From: Gemmatimonadaceae bacterium | GTDB taxonomy: Bacteria; Gemmatimonadota; Gemmatimonadetes; Gemmatimonadales; Gemmatimonadaceae | Direction: 5' to 3' | Length of the DNA stretch: 64,000 nucleotides | NCBI GenBank assembly: GCA_036496605.1 | Contig: DASXKV010000056.1 | Location: 1-64,000 of the forward strand | In this document: positions 7,959 through 17,147 of the stretch, in pieces | Layout: the number at the start of each line of letters is the position of its first letter | How positions within the stretch are numbered: the stretch's first letter is position 1 | Notes under the pieces: generated by a model | What the model saw: the letters and a program-made list of their open reading frames with translations, nothing else | Told to the model about the DNA's origin: nothing | Database searches by the model: none | Program-made: the position numbers and the translations under genes

Positions 7959-8900
7959 TCAAATACGGTCCGCCAATCGCACCGCGATCTGCGCCGCGAG
8001 GCGCATTGCTTCGATCATGCTCGAGGCATCGGCGATGCCGCGGCCCGCGATGTCGAGCGCGGTTCCGTGGTCGGGCGACGTTCGCGGAAACGGTAAGCCG
8101 AGCGTGACGTTCACCGCACTGCCGAACGCGGCGACCTTGATCGCCGTCATGCCCACGTCGTGATACGGAGCGATCACGGCATCGAACGCACCGCGCATTG
8201 CGCGCACGAAGACAGTATCCGCAGGGAATGGACCAGCGAGTGCGGCTCGTCTCGCCGCTGGGACCATGACTTCTTCGTCCTCGCGACCGAAACGCCCACT
8301 ATCTCCGCCGTGCGGATTCATCGCGCATAACGCGATCCGAGGCTCATCGATGCCGAACCAGTCACGGAGTCCGTCTCGCGTCGTCTGGGCAATCTCGACG
8401 ACGAGCTCGGTGGTGAGCGCGTTCGGCACGTCGCGCAAGGGCATGTGCGTCGTCGCGAGCACAACGCGCAACGGATTCGTCATCGACCCGTTAGGCCGCG
8501 TCGCCGCCAGCATCATCGCGACGCGAGTGTCGGTGAGCGCCGCGAGCATTTCGGTATGGCCGGGATACTCGTAGCCACCGGCGTGTAGCGCGGCCTTGTC
8601 GAGCGGAGCGGTCACGATCCCCTGGACGTCGCCGCGCAGGGCAAGCTCCACTGCGCGCTCGATCGCAAGACCGGCCAGTCGCCCCGCGGTTGCGGCGCTA
8701 CCGCCGGCTTGCCATACGCCGATCGCCTCGTCGACGTCGAGCGGCGTACCGGTCGGCCCGACGATCAAAAAACGAGCGCTCGCACGGACGCTGTCGTCGG
8801 CGAGCGCTTTTTCGATGATCTCCGGACCGATTCCGCGAACGTCACCCAACGTGACGGCGATGACGGGTTCGCGCGACAGGCTGCCGTCGCGCGTGTTCAC
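7959..8900 (-). CDS. pdxA: 4-hydroxythreonine-4-phosphate dehydrogenase PdxA
   Basis: NAD-dependent oxidation and decarboxylation of 4-phosphohydroxy-L-threonine in pyridoxal-5'-phosphate biosynthesis; cytoplasmic homodimer with a divalent metal. The sequence starts VTLGDVRGIGPEI (usually GDPAGIGPE). It keeps the metal-binding His regions YPGHTEM, PYHDVGMTAIK and TSPDHGTALDIAG, and ends with a helical IEAMRLA. At 313 aa it is slightly shorter than the common 330. It starts 4 nt inside the end of surA (ATGA-type overlap), so it is the last gene of the mfd / lipoprotein / surA / pdxA unit. The surA-pdxA adjacency is also known from Proteobacteria. Confidence 0.95.
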   Translation of the reverse strand: MNTRDGSLSREPVIAVTLGDVRGIGPEIIEKALADDSVRASARFLIVGPTGTPLDVDEAIGVWQAGGSAATAGRLAGLAIERAVELALRGDVQGIVTAPLDKAALHAGGYEYPGHTEMLAALTDTRVAMMLAATRPNGSMTNPLRVVLATTHMPLRDVPNALTTELVVEIAQTTRDGLRDWFGIDEPRIALCAMNPHGGDSGRFGREDEEVMVPAARRAALAGPFPADTVFVRAMRGAFDAVIAPYHDVGMTAIKVAAFGSAVNVTLGLPFPRTSPDHGTALDIAGRGIADASSMIEAMRLAAQIAVRLADRI

Positions 8901-10276
8901 CGTTCCGAGGTCTTGGTTCCTATTGCCGTTTGGTCGAGCCGAACGGAGACGTAGGCGCGCTTGCGCAGCGAGTCGAGATAGCGGCGGACACCGCCCTCTT
9001 CGGCAAGTCGGTTGCGGATGATCTCCTTCATCTCCTTGTACTCGTACTCGCCACCGGGATTCGCGCTGATCAGCTGGGCAACGACCACCTTCGGGATTCC
9101 CCGCTGCGGATCGGGAATCTCGAAGACGACGATGTCGTTAGGCGATTTCCCCGTGAACGCCTTCTGATACGACTCCGGCAAGGAGTCGCGCGGCATTGGA
9201 TCGAGGATGCTCGTCTCCTCTTTCGCCGCGTAGTCGTGATGCTTCTTCGCGAGTGAATCGAAGGGCGCGCCTGCCTTCCACTGCTTGGCCACGGTGTCGG
9301 CCTCACCGCGCGCTCGCATCAGATCGGCCGAGTCGAGCTTCGGACGAATCAGAATGTGTCGAGCCTTCACCTCGCCGGCGGCGACGCGATCGACGCGAAC
9401 GATGTGATACCCGAAGGGACTCTCGAACACGGGACTCAGCTCACCCGGCGGAAGCGACCAGACCCAGCGCTCGAATTCGGTGACATACTGTCCCCGGCGC
9501 GCCCAGCCAAGATCGCCCCCGGTTTCCTTCGTCGTCGGATCCATCGATTCGCGCTTCGCGAGCAGCGCGAAATCACCGCCCCGCTTGATCTCGGCAAGAA
9601 TCGATTCGGCTTTCGCCTTCGCGATCTCCTTGTTGATGACCGTCGGCTTCGGCGCGATGACGATCTGACGGAACGTTACCGTAGCGGGACGCCGCGGCAG
9701 CGACGCACGACTGCGCGCGAACGCATCCTGAACGTCCTTATCGGTCACGTTCGCGGGAATGATCTTGTTGTCCTCGCGCAGCTTCTGCATCGTGCGCTGC
9801 ATCGTCTGATCGCGCCGCATCTGCTCGACGAGCATGCGCCGATACTCCTCGGGACTGCCGAGGCCTGCCTTGGCCAGCTCCGATCGGAATTGCGTCTCGG
9901 TGGGGAAACGCGCCTTCACATCGCGAATCTGGCGATCGACCGCGGTGTTCAAGTCGTTATCCGGCACTTCGACCTTGAGCTCCTTCGCCTTCAGCAGCAA
10001 GAGCTCTTCGTCGACCATCGTGTTGAGCGTTTGTAGCTCATACGCGTGTAGCGCGGTCGAGTCCGTCGGCACCTGAACGCCGCGCTGCTGCTCCGAAAGA
10101 ATCCGCTGCTGCAGATCGAAATACGTAATCGGCTGGTCGCCGACGATCGCAACGATGCGATCCAGCGCGGCGTGCTGCTGGGCAGCTGGCTGAGCCGCCG
10201 GCTGCTGCGCGAGGAGTGGCGCGGCAAACAGCGTGATCGCCAGCGCGAGGAGTGACGGTTTTCGATTCATAGCCAT
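8897..10276 (-). CDS. surA: periplasmic peptidyl-prolyl isomerase/chaperone SurA
   Basis: Outer-membrane-protein chaperone with parvulin folds. A signal peptide (residues 1-23, ending LLAQQ) leads into a SurA N-domain with DRIVAIVGDQPITYFDL. Two PpiC/parvulin domains follow: the first (about 195-295) shows FRQIVIAPKP and ESPFGYHIVRVD, the second (about 300-400) shows VKARHILIRPK. The 459-aa length fits SurA. The chosen ATG at 10276 has CAGGG about 8 nt upstream; an ATG two codons later is an alternative. It sits between another parvulin lipoprotein gene and pdxA, in one direction. Clients would be outer-membrane barrels such as the one at 53706-54980 (inference). Confidence 0.93.
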   Translation of the reverse strand: MAMNRKPSLLALAITLFAAPLLAQQPAAQPAAQQHAALDRIVAIVGDQPITYFDLQQRILSEQQRGVQVPTDSTALHAYELQTLNTMVDEELLLLKAKELKVEVPDNDLNTAVDRQIRDVKARFPTETQFRSELAKAGLGSPEEYRRMLVEQMRRDQTMQRTMQKLREDNKIIPANVTDKDVQDAFARSRASLPRRPATVTFRQIVIAPKPTVINKEIAKAKAESILAEIKRGGDFALLAKRESMDPTTKETGGDLGWARRGQYVTEFERWVWSLPPGELSPVFESPFGYHIVRVDRVAAGEVKARHILIRPKLDSADLMRARGEADTVAKQWKAGAPFDSLAKKHHDYAAKEETSILDPMPRDSLPESYQKAFTGKSPNDIVVFEIPDPQRGIPKVVVAQLISANPGGEYEYKEMKEIIRNRLAEEGGVRRYLDSLRKRAYVSVRLDQTAIGTKTSER

Positions 10277-10317
10277 TCATTACCCTGAACGGGTCCCCAA
10301 GTGTCAACGCGGGCCGC

Positions 10318-10384
10318 GGGTAGAGGGTAGAGGGTAGAGGGTAGCGGTGACCCTCGAACCCTCTGCCCCCAACCCTCTGCCCTA
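10318..10384. repeat. iterated-unit palindrome with G-quadruplex motifs on both strands
   Basis: The left half is four perfect GGG runs spaced by TAGA (10318-10341). The right half carries complementary CCC runs at 10351, 10359, 10366, 10373 and 10380, spaced by TCTG-type units. Each strand can form an intramolecular G-quadruplex, or the two halves can pair as a hairpin. It lies in the 108-bp gap between the lipoprotein stop and the surA start, both on the minus strand. Confidence 0.6.
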
Positions 10385-11902
10385 CTACGGCTTCTTCGTC
10401 GGCTGCGGAGCGGGCGCGGTGGGCTGCGGAGCTGCGCCCGGTGTCGGAGCCGCGCCGCTCGGCGGCGCACCCGGCAACGGAACCTGCGATTTCGGCTGAT
10501 TCGCAGAACGACTCGAATCCGCCACCGCCCGAATCTTCTGCGCGCTCTGAACCGAGCGCTCGACGCCCGCGCTGTTGATCGACGACTTGAACTTCGACTG
10601 GAGGACCGCCGCGAGAGGCTGCGGCACTGGAACCGGCTGTGCCTGACCGCCAAGAATGCGATCGACGTACGACTCGACGCGGCTGGCGGCGAGGCGCTCG
10701 CGCTCGGGCGCCGTCTTCGCGCTATCGGCAAGCGCCTTTGGATCGATGGCAAGCTGCTGCCACAGCCCCTGCACGAGCTGCGCGAACTGGCCGTAGAGCT
10801 GCGTCTTGTCCTCGGCGCTGAGCGTCACTTTTGCACTGTCCGCCTTCTGCAGCATGACCTCACGCTGCGCGATCGACGACACGAAGTGCTTCACGATCGA
10901 ATCCGGAAGCTGCGGCAATTGACGTGACACCTGCATGTTCGGCGGCATCGTCTCGACCCAGCCCAGGAACTCGGAGACCGTGAGGTCACCGCCCTTGAAC
11001 GTCGCGAGCACCGAATTGTCCTTCTGGTGCTTCACGGGATCCGCGACCGCGCTCTTCGCGGCCGCTCCGCCATTTGGCTTGACTTCGATGTTGGCAGACT
11101 TGTCCAGGTTCGCGAGATAGACGCTATCAGCCTTGTTGACCGCGCCTTGGGAGTACTTCTGCGCGTAGTCGGCCCTGTCGACCTGCGAGAACGGCAGCCG
11201 CTGCACGATGTGAAAGCCATAGGTCGACTCGATGAGCGAGGGCCCGATCTGGCCCGGCTTGAGTGCGGCGACGCCGTTGGCGAAGGGGGGAACCATCGAG
11301 CCCTTCTCGTAGACGCCGAGATTGCCGCCCTTCCCCTTCCCGCTGGGATCGCTCGTGTACTTGTCGGCCATCTGAGCGAAGTTTGCGTTGTTCACAGTGG
11401 CGAGAACCGATTCGGCCTTCTTGCGAACCGAATCCTTCTGCGTTTGCGTCGCCGCCGGCGGGAAGGCAAAAAGAATATGGCGCGCCGCGTAGAGATCGCT
11501 GGCCGCCTGGTTGTAGCTGGCTTCGCTACCCGAATCGACCTTGAACGATTTCACGAGTGTGTCGGTGAACTTGCGCAGGCGCATGTTCTTGGTGATCGGC
11601 TCGACTGCCGCATCGATCGCCTTCTTATCCGTGAGCGAATCACCAACAGCGGCCGCGTGCGCGAGCAGCTGGTAGTTCACCCAGAGATCGGCAACGATTC
11701 CGGCGTTCTCCTTGGTGATCGGCACCGGCACCTTGGCATTGCCGAGGAGATCAGCGAGCCGAGAGACCGAGAGCTCCTGATCGGCCGCCTTTGCCGCGAC
11801 ATCGACGTGGGCGGTGAGCGCTTCCTTGAGTCCATCACACGCGCCGAGCGCGATTGTGAGGGACGCGGCCGCGACGAGTGCGAACAAGGGACGAGCACGC
11901 AT
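10385..11902 (-). CDS. SurA-like parvulin lipoprotein (505 aa)
   Basis: Probable periplasmic folding factor anchored by lipid. The start at 11902 gives a signal peptide with lipobox LGAC (cysteine at about residue 22). The longer upstream frame has no signal and runs into the mfd end. A PpiC-type domain spans roughly 150-265, with ARHILFAFPP, GGNLGVYEKGSMVPPF and TYGFHIVQRLP. The rest is helical. The C-terminus is a Pro/Ala-rich tail (about 460-505). Its organisation resembles SurA/PrsA chaperones rather than a free isomerase. It follows mfd by 58 nt and precedes surA, giving two tandem parvulins that may handle different clients. Confidence 0.85.
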   Translation of the reverse strand: MRARPLFALVAAASLTIALGACDGLKEALTAHVDVAAKAADQELSVSRLADLLGNAKVPVPITKENAGIVADLWVNYQLLAHAAAVGDSLTDKKAIDAAVEPITKNMRLRKFTDTLVKSFKVDSGSEASYNQAASDLYAARHILFAFPPAATQTQKDSVRKKAESVLATVNNANFAQMADKYTSDPSGKGKGGNLGVYEKGSMVPPFANGVAALKPGQIGPSLIESTYGFHIVQRLPFSQVDRADYAQKYSQGAVNKADSVYLANLDKSANIEVKPNGGAAAKSAVADPVKHQKDNSVLATFKGGDLTVSEFLGWVETMPPNMQVSRQLPQLPDSIVKHFVSSIAQREVMLQKADSAKVTLSAEDKTQLYGQFAQLVQGLWQQLAIDPKALADSAKTAPERERLAASRVESYVDRILGGQAQPVPVPQPLAAVLQSKFKSSINSAGVERSVQSAQKIRAVADSSRSANQPKSQVPLPGAPPSGAAPTPGAAPQPTAPAPQPTKKP

Positions 11903-11960
11903 GTGAAAGAAAACTCCGGAGCTGTAAGGGAGATTGAGCGAAGGCCGAGAGACGCTGGCG

Positions 11961-14900
11961 TTAGGCGACGAGGCTGCGCAACGCCCGGACGAGTCCGTCC
12001 AGCATTGGCGCACCCCCGAGTCGCGTCAGCTTGAGTGAGAGAGGAACTGCCCGCCTGACCTCGGCCTGAAACTGCACCTCGTGAAATGCCGCCGACAACC
12101 CCTTCATTCGGGGCGCGGCAGTGTCGCGAAAGTTAACACGAGCCTCGTTTCCACGCACGAGGATGCCTTCTATCCCCAAAGTCCCACCGAGGATCCGTAG
12201 TTGGGCAGTCGCGAACATCGTCTCGGCGGGTGGAGGGACCGGGCCGAAGCGATCGCGCAGCTCGCCGCGCAACGCTTCGAGGTCGCGCGGATCCTCGATG
12301 CGTGAGAGGCGGCGATAGACGTCCAGCTTCGCCTCGTGCGCCGGGACAAAATCATCGGGAAGGTAGTTCGGCAAATCGACGGAGACGTCCGCTGGGACGA
12401 GCTTCGGCGCGCCGTCGCCCTGAACGAGCCGGCGTACGGTCTCGTCGAGCATTCGCAAATACATATCGAACCCGACCGCGTGGACGAACCCCGATTGCTC
12501 GGGACCCAGAAGGTTGCCGGCACCACGCAGCTCGAGGTCTTTCAGGGCAATGCGATATCCGGCTCCGAGCTCCGTGTGATGCTCGAGAATCGAGAGACGC
12601 CGCTCGGCGTCGACGTCGACATTGTCCGGGACGAGGAGGTAGCAGTACGCCCGGCGGTGCGACCGGCCAACGCGTCCGCGCAGCTGATAGAGTTGCGCAA
12701 GTCCGAAATAGTCGGCGCGATTCACGAACATCGTGTTGGCGTTAGGTACATCCAGGCCCGATTCCACGATCATGGTGGAGACAAGTACGTCGACGGCGCC
12801 GTTGACAAACCGATGCATAACGTCCTCGAGCTCGCGCTCACGCATCTGTCCGTGCGCGACGGCGAGGCGCGCCCGCGGAACGACGCGCTGAATGTGGTCG
12901 GCGATGCCCTGGATAGTCTCTATACGATTGTGGACGAAGAACACCTGCCCGCCGCGATCGAGCTCACGCGAGATCCCCTCGTCGATGAGCCCGTCGTCCC
13001 ATGGCTCCACGTAAGTGAGCACGGGCGATCGGTCGCGAGGCGGTGTTTGCATCAACGTCATGTCGCGCAGACCGGCGAGTGAGAGATGCAACGTGCGCGG
13101 GATGGGCGTCGCGGTCAGCGTGAGCACGTCGGTCTCGAGCTTCAACTGCTTGAGCCGTTCCTTGTGCTTCACGCCGAAGCGATGCTCCTCGTCGACGATG
13201 ATCAAACCCACCCGCTTGAAGATGACGTCGGGACTGAGCAGCCGATGCGTACCGATGACGATGTCGATGGTGCCGTCGGCGAGCTGCGCGAGCACCGCCG
13301 ATTGCTCCTTCGGCGTCTGAAAGCGGCTCAACATCGCGACGCGCATGGGGAAGTCGGCGAGACGTTCGCCGAACGTGCGCGCGTGCTGGTCGGCGAGAAT
13401 CGTCGTGGGCACCAGAACGGCGACCTGACGCTCCGATTGCACGGCCTTGAAAGCCGCGCGAACGGCAATTTCCGTCTTGCCGTATCCGACGTCGCCAACG
13501 AGCAAGCGATCCATCGGCCTAACGCTTTCCATATCGCTCTTCACTTCAGCCGTCGCCTTTCGCTGGTCGGGCGTGTCCTCGAAGAGGAATGCCGACTCGA
13601 GCTGGCGCTGCCAGGCAGTGTCCGGGACGTGCGCAGCACGCGTCGCCACCTTCCGGCGAGCATAGAGGTCGAGCAACTCGACCGTCATCTCATGAATCGC
13701 TGTGCGGGTCTTCTCGCGCTGCTGTCCCCAACGCTTGCCACCGAGTTTGTGCAATCGCGGCGGCGGCGAATCTTCACTCACGTCGCTGGCCGACCGAAAG
13801 CGCTCGAGCTGGTCGATCCTGTAGAGCGGCACGTTCAACCGGTCGCCACCCTCGTACTCGATCACCGCGACTTCGATCGTGCTCTGTCCGACGAAGATCG
13901 TCTCGATACCGCGAAAGATGCCGACGCCGTGCTCGAGGTGAACGACGAAATCTCCTGGCTTGATCGCGAGCGTATCGATGGCGATGCCAGTCGCGTAGCG
14001 GCGCGCGCGGCGGATTCGCCGCTCGCGGCGGAAGATCTCGTGGTCGGTGAGAATGCGCAGTCCGGCGTGCGTATCGCGAGCAGGCACGACAAAACCGCCG
14101 TCGAGCACGCCGATCGACAAATGAGCCGGAGAAGGAGCGTACTCACCGTCGTTGAGGAGCTCGTCCAGTCGCTCGCACTGGCCCTCGTTGTCGCAGAGAA
14201 TGATCGTCGTTAGGTCATCGCGGATGAGCCGCTTGAGCTGCCTGATGTCGCGATCGATCGGCTCGGGCGGTCGGAGGGGAAACACAATCTCTGGCGGCTC
14301 CTCGCCCTCGACGAGGGAGACCACGCTCCCGAAGGCCTGGATGGCGCGCGCCGCCTCGTCAGGCGATATGAACAATTCGTCGCGTGAGACGGTGTCCTCG
14401 CCGCGCCGGCGCGCGAGCTCGATGTGGTGCTGCGCGTCGGCCCAGGTGCGCTTCAGCTCGGGCTCGAAGTGTGATCCGCGCGGTACGAAGAGAAGCGTGT
14501 CGGGTGGGAACAGCGTGACAATCGAAAGTCGGTCGGCAGTGGTGGCGTCGTCGCGTACCTGTCCGTCCACCGGCAACACGAGCGCGAGATCGACGGCTCG
14601 CGTGGAGCGCTGGGTGTTGATATCGAAGTACCGCAAATCGACGATCTCGTCGCCCCAGAGCTCCGCACGCACGGGCTCGGGCATGCCAAACGAGTAGACG
14701 TCGAAGATGCCGCCCCGAATGCTGAACTGGGCGACGTCCTCGACCATCGGAACGCGCTCGAAGCCGATCGATTCGAGGTGCGCGGCCAGCGACTCCAGGC
14801 GGTGAACACCTCCTTTGCGCAGCTCGACGCGCAGATCGCGCAGTGCGCGCGGCATGCGCGTTCGCTCGAGCAGGGCACGCGCGGTCGTGATGAGAACGTG

Positions 14901-15248
14901 GATCTCGCCGCGCGTTAGGCGCTCGAGCGTCTCGACGCGCTCGCCCGCGACCTCCATATGCGGCTCGGCTTCGCCGAAGCCTTCGCGCGGCGGATAGAGC
15001 GCGATCGGCGTCTCGTCCACGAGCGTGCCGAGATCGGCCAGCCAGCGTTCGGCCTCCGTGACACTCTCCGTCGCCACGACGAAGAATCGCGTCGTGAGGC
15101 GGCGCGAGAGGGCCGCGAGCACCGAGGCGTCGGCCGATCCGGGCAAGCCGCCAATCGTTCGCCGGTCGGCAGGCGCCGGAACAGTGTTGAGCAAACGCGT
15201 GAACGCAGGCAGGCGCTCGATCGCGTCGAGCAGCGGGGCGAGGGGCAT
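11961..15248 (-). CDS. mfd: transcription-repair coupling factor Mfd
   Basis: ATP-dependent translocase that removes RNA polymerase stalled at DNA lesions and recruits UvrA; here uvrA is encoded at 46093. Domains in order: UvrB-like N-terminal region (1-350), RNA-polymerase-interaction domain starting KPGDFVVHLEHGVGIFRG (about 445), helicase domain 1 with Walker A GDVGYGKTE (about 583) and DEEHRFG (about 685), helicase domain 2 (about 760-930) with LYQLRGRVGRSHRRAY, and a TRCF C-terminal domain. The length of 1095 aa is normal. The TAA stop lies inside a CGTTAGGC octamer. It follows the BatA-like gene by 17 bp and leads the lipoprotein-surA-pdxA run. Confidence 0.97.
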   Translation of the reverse strand: MPLAPLLDAIERLPAFTRLLNTVPAPADRRTIGGLPGSADASVLAALSRRLTTRFFVVATESVTEAERWLADLGTLVDETPIALYPPREGFGEAEPHMEVAGERVETLERLTRGEIHVLITTARALLERTRMPRALRDLRVELRKGGVHRLESLAAHLESIGFERVPMVEDVAQFSIRGGIFDVYSFGMPEPVRAELWGDEIVDLRYFDINTQRSTRAVDLALVLPVDGQVRDDATTADRLSIVTLFPPDTLLFVPRGSHFEPELKRTWADAQHHIELARRRGEDTVSRDELFISPDEAARAIQAFGSVVSLVEGEEPPEIVFPLRPPEPIDRDIRQLKRLIRDDLTTIILCDNEGQCERLDELLNDGEYAPSPAHLSIGVLDGGFVVPARDTHAGLRILTDHEIFRRERRIRRARRYATGIAIDTLAIKPGDFVVHLEHGVGIFRGIETIFVGQSTIEVAVIEYEGGDRLNVPLYRIDQLERFRSASDVSEDSPPPRLHKLGGKRWGQQREKTRTAIHEMTVELLDLYARRKVATRAAHVPDTAWQRQLESAFLFEDTPDQRKATAEVKSDMESVRPMDRLLVGDVGYGKTEIAVRAAFKAVQSERQVAVLVPTTILADQHARTFGERLADFPMRVAMLSRFQTPKEQSAVLAQLADGTIDIVIGTHRLLSPDVIFKRVGLIIVDEEHRFGVKHKERLKQLKLETDVLTLTATPIPRTLHLSLAGLRDMTLMQTPPRDRSPVLTYVEPWDDGLIDEGISRELDRGGQVFFVHNRIETIQGIADHIQRVVPRARLAVAHGQMRERELEDVMHRFVNGAVDVLVSTMIVESGLDVPNANTMFVNRADYFGLAQLYQLRGRVGRSHRRAYCYLLVPDNVDVDAERRLSILEHHTELGAGYRIALKDLELRGAGNLLGPEQSGFVHAVGFDMYLRMLDETVRRLVQGDGAPKLVPADVSVDLPNYLPDDFVPAHEAKLDVYRRLSRIEDPRDLEALRGELRDRFGPVPPPAETMFATAQLRILGGTLGIEGILVRGNEARVNFRDTAAPRMKGLSAAFHEVQFQAEVRRAVPLSLKLTRLGGAPMLDGLVRALRSLVA

Positions 15249-15265
15249 GTCGCGCGATCTTGCCG

Positions 15266-17113
15266 TTAGGCCGGGACAGTCGCTCGCCGTCGCACTCCGA
15301 CGAGCACACCTTCGGCAACGAGAAGCGCGAGCGCGGCGAACAGGATCGGCTCACCCACCGATCGCCGCGATGCGGAGCGGAACGAAAGCGTGGCGAGTTG
15401 AGTGCGGTCGGCAGCCGGGATCACTTGCTGCGCGTGAATCCGCCGACCCACGTCGTCCGCGCTGATCCGATCGAGTACCGATTCGCTCGATTCGGGATTC
15501 ACGACGAGCGCACCGACGCGCCGGCCGGCGCGCTCGAGAAAGTACGTGCCCGCGTGCGCCGGCGCCTGGAGATCGTCGCCGAGCGCGGAGCGCGCACCGC
15601 CGAGGTCCTCGATCGCGTCAGCCCAGCGCGGCCTCGGGAGCAATTGGCCTGGATTCGCGCCGACGACACCGCCGGGCTCGCCGACGAGATGCTCGGTGAG
15701 GACGTTGGCGAGCCACGGGACGAACGCGGCACGGATGGGAAAGGTCGTTGCCGCCGGATCGAGCGGCGACGCCACGATCGCATAACGAGGCCCGGCGACG
15801 ATCCACGGCTCGCGGCCCACGCGCGCAATCGTGTCGGCGTCGGCGCCGCCTTGTGGAACGAGCTCGTAGCGCGCGATCGCCGTGACGTCGACAAACGCGC
15901 CAGCTTGTGAATCGGGCACGGCGGTGCCTAACGTGTGCTCCCCGGAGACGGTGGTCTCGCCGCGGCGAGCAGCGCCGAAGCGCCAGGGCACGCCAACTCG
16001 TTCCAGCGCGCGATTCGCTGCGCCCAGGCGCACGGGATCGCTCGGCGCGAGGATGAGCGCCGGCAAGGACGTCAACTCGTCGGCCGACATGACGGCGATG
16101 TCGTGTCCATCGACGACGCGCCCATTGCCCTTGAGGACGTCAATCGCACTGCGAACAAACGGACCGGCTTCCGGCGACACGGATACCGCCGGCGGCGGGC
16201 CAATCCACACGGCGAAGTGCCTCACGTTGTCACCGGGCAGCTCGTCTGGTTCGAGCTCCACCGTTCCGTCCACCCAGCCACGCTCGGGCGGCGCGGCACG
16301 CATGAGTATTTCCTCACCAGGAGAAGCGGTCCCGCGCGCCAGTGAGCGGCCCCCAAGAGTGATGCGGTACGTTGTCGAGTCTTTGCTCATCACGCGGCCC
16401 ACGACCGCGCCGCGCGGCGTCCAGCGCTCAGGCCGAGCCTCCGCGGCGACGACCGCACGGTTGGCCGGAGGGGTTCCCCCGGGCAGCCAGAGCAGCACCT
16501 GCGTGTCGCCGACGTCCGTGTTCTGCGTCCAGGCCGTGCGCTGGCCATCCGTCAGAACGATGATCTGGCGCGAATCCAGACCTGCCGAACGCACCGCGCC
16601 TCCAGCGCGCGAGAGCGCGAGCGGCAGATTCCCCGCTCCCGCCAAGGGTTCGACGCGGTCGAGCTCCTCGCTCAGCGTCGCCTTGCCACCGCCGCGTACT
16701 CGGCCGTCCGCCGTAATCAGCCATAACCGATCGGTTGTGTTCGCGGAGCCAAGAATATCGTGCGCGGCAGCTCGAAATTGCTCGAGCAGTGGACGGCCAT
16801 TGACGACCAGCGTCGTGCTGAGCGAGTTGTCGAGCACGATGGCGAGCGCCGTTGGGGCATGGCCCGCGCCCGCGAGTCGCGTGACGGGACGCGCCGCCGC
16901 CGTGGCGATCAACAGCACGATCGCAACGCGCAGCAGCATGAGCAGGATGTTGCGCAGCTTGAGCGAACGGCTGTGCTCCTGCTCCGCACGGGCGAGATAT
17001 CGGGCGGCGGGAAAGTCGATGCGCGTGCCGATACGCCGTCGCAGCAGGTGGATCAGCAGCGGGATGAGCGCGGCAGCGCCGAGGAGGAGATAGAGCGGAG
17101 CGATCAGACCCAC
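15266..17113 (-). CDS. BatA-like membrane protein with von Willebrand A-like domain
   Basis: Aerotolerance-operon type protein. The N-terminus has a membrane helix (LYLLLGAAALIPLLIHLLRRR) and a second at about 60-80 (ILLMLLRVAIVLLIATAAARP), the usual PF07584-type BatA start. A VWA-like domain follows with DNSLST, a degenerate MIDAS replacing DxSxS, and LTDGQRTAW. A long beta-rich periplasmic or cytoplasmic region follows, then a C-terminal helix before the RRRAT tail. A GTG at 17113 is taken as start, 34 nt after the DUF58 stop; no good ribosome site is seen. The unit DUF58-BatA-like is typical, but the usual moxR ATPase gene is not next to it. Confidence 0.75.
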   Translation of the reverse strand: MGLIAPLYLLLGAAALIPLLIHLLRRRIGTRIDFPAARYLARAEQEHSRSLKLRNILLMLLRVAIVLLIATAAARPVTRLAGAGHAPTALAIVLDNSLSTTLVVNGRPLLEQFRAAAHDILGSANTTDRLWLITADGRVRGGGKATLSEELDRVEPLAGAGNLPLALSRAGGAVRSAGLDSRQIIVLTDGQRTAWTQNTDVGDTQVLLWLPGGTPPANRAVVAAEARPERWTPRGAVVGRVMSKDSTTYRITLGGRSLARGTASPGEEILMRAAPPERGWVDGTVELEPDELPGDNVRHFAVWIGPPPAVSVSPEAGPFVRSAIDVLKGNGRVVDGHDIAVMSADELTSLPALILAPSDPVRLGAANRALERVGVPWRFGAARRGETTVSGEHTLGTAVPDSQAGAFVDVTAIARYELVPQGGADADTIARVGREPWIVAGPRYAIVASPLDPAATTFPIRAAFVPWLANVLTEHLVGEPGGVVGANPGQLLPRPRWADAIEDLGGARSALGDDLQAPAHAGTYFLERAGRRVGALVVNPESSESVLDRISADDVGRRIHAQQVIPAADRTQLATLSFRSASRRSVGEPILFAALALLVAEGVLVGVRRRATVPA

Positions 17114-17147
17114 GAGCAGCTTATATGAAGTCCCGCTCCTCGCGTCG

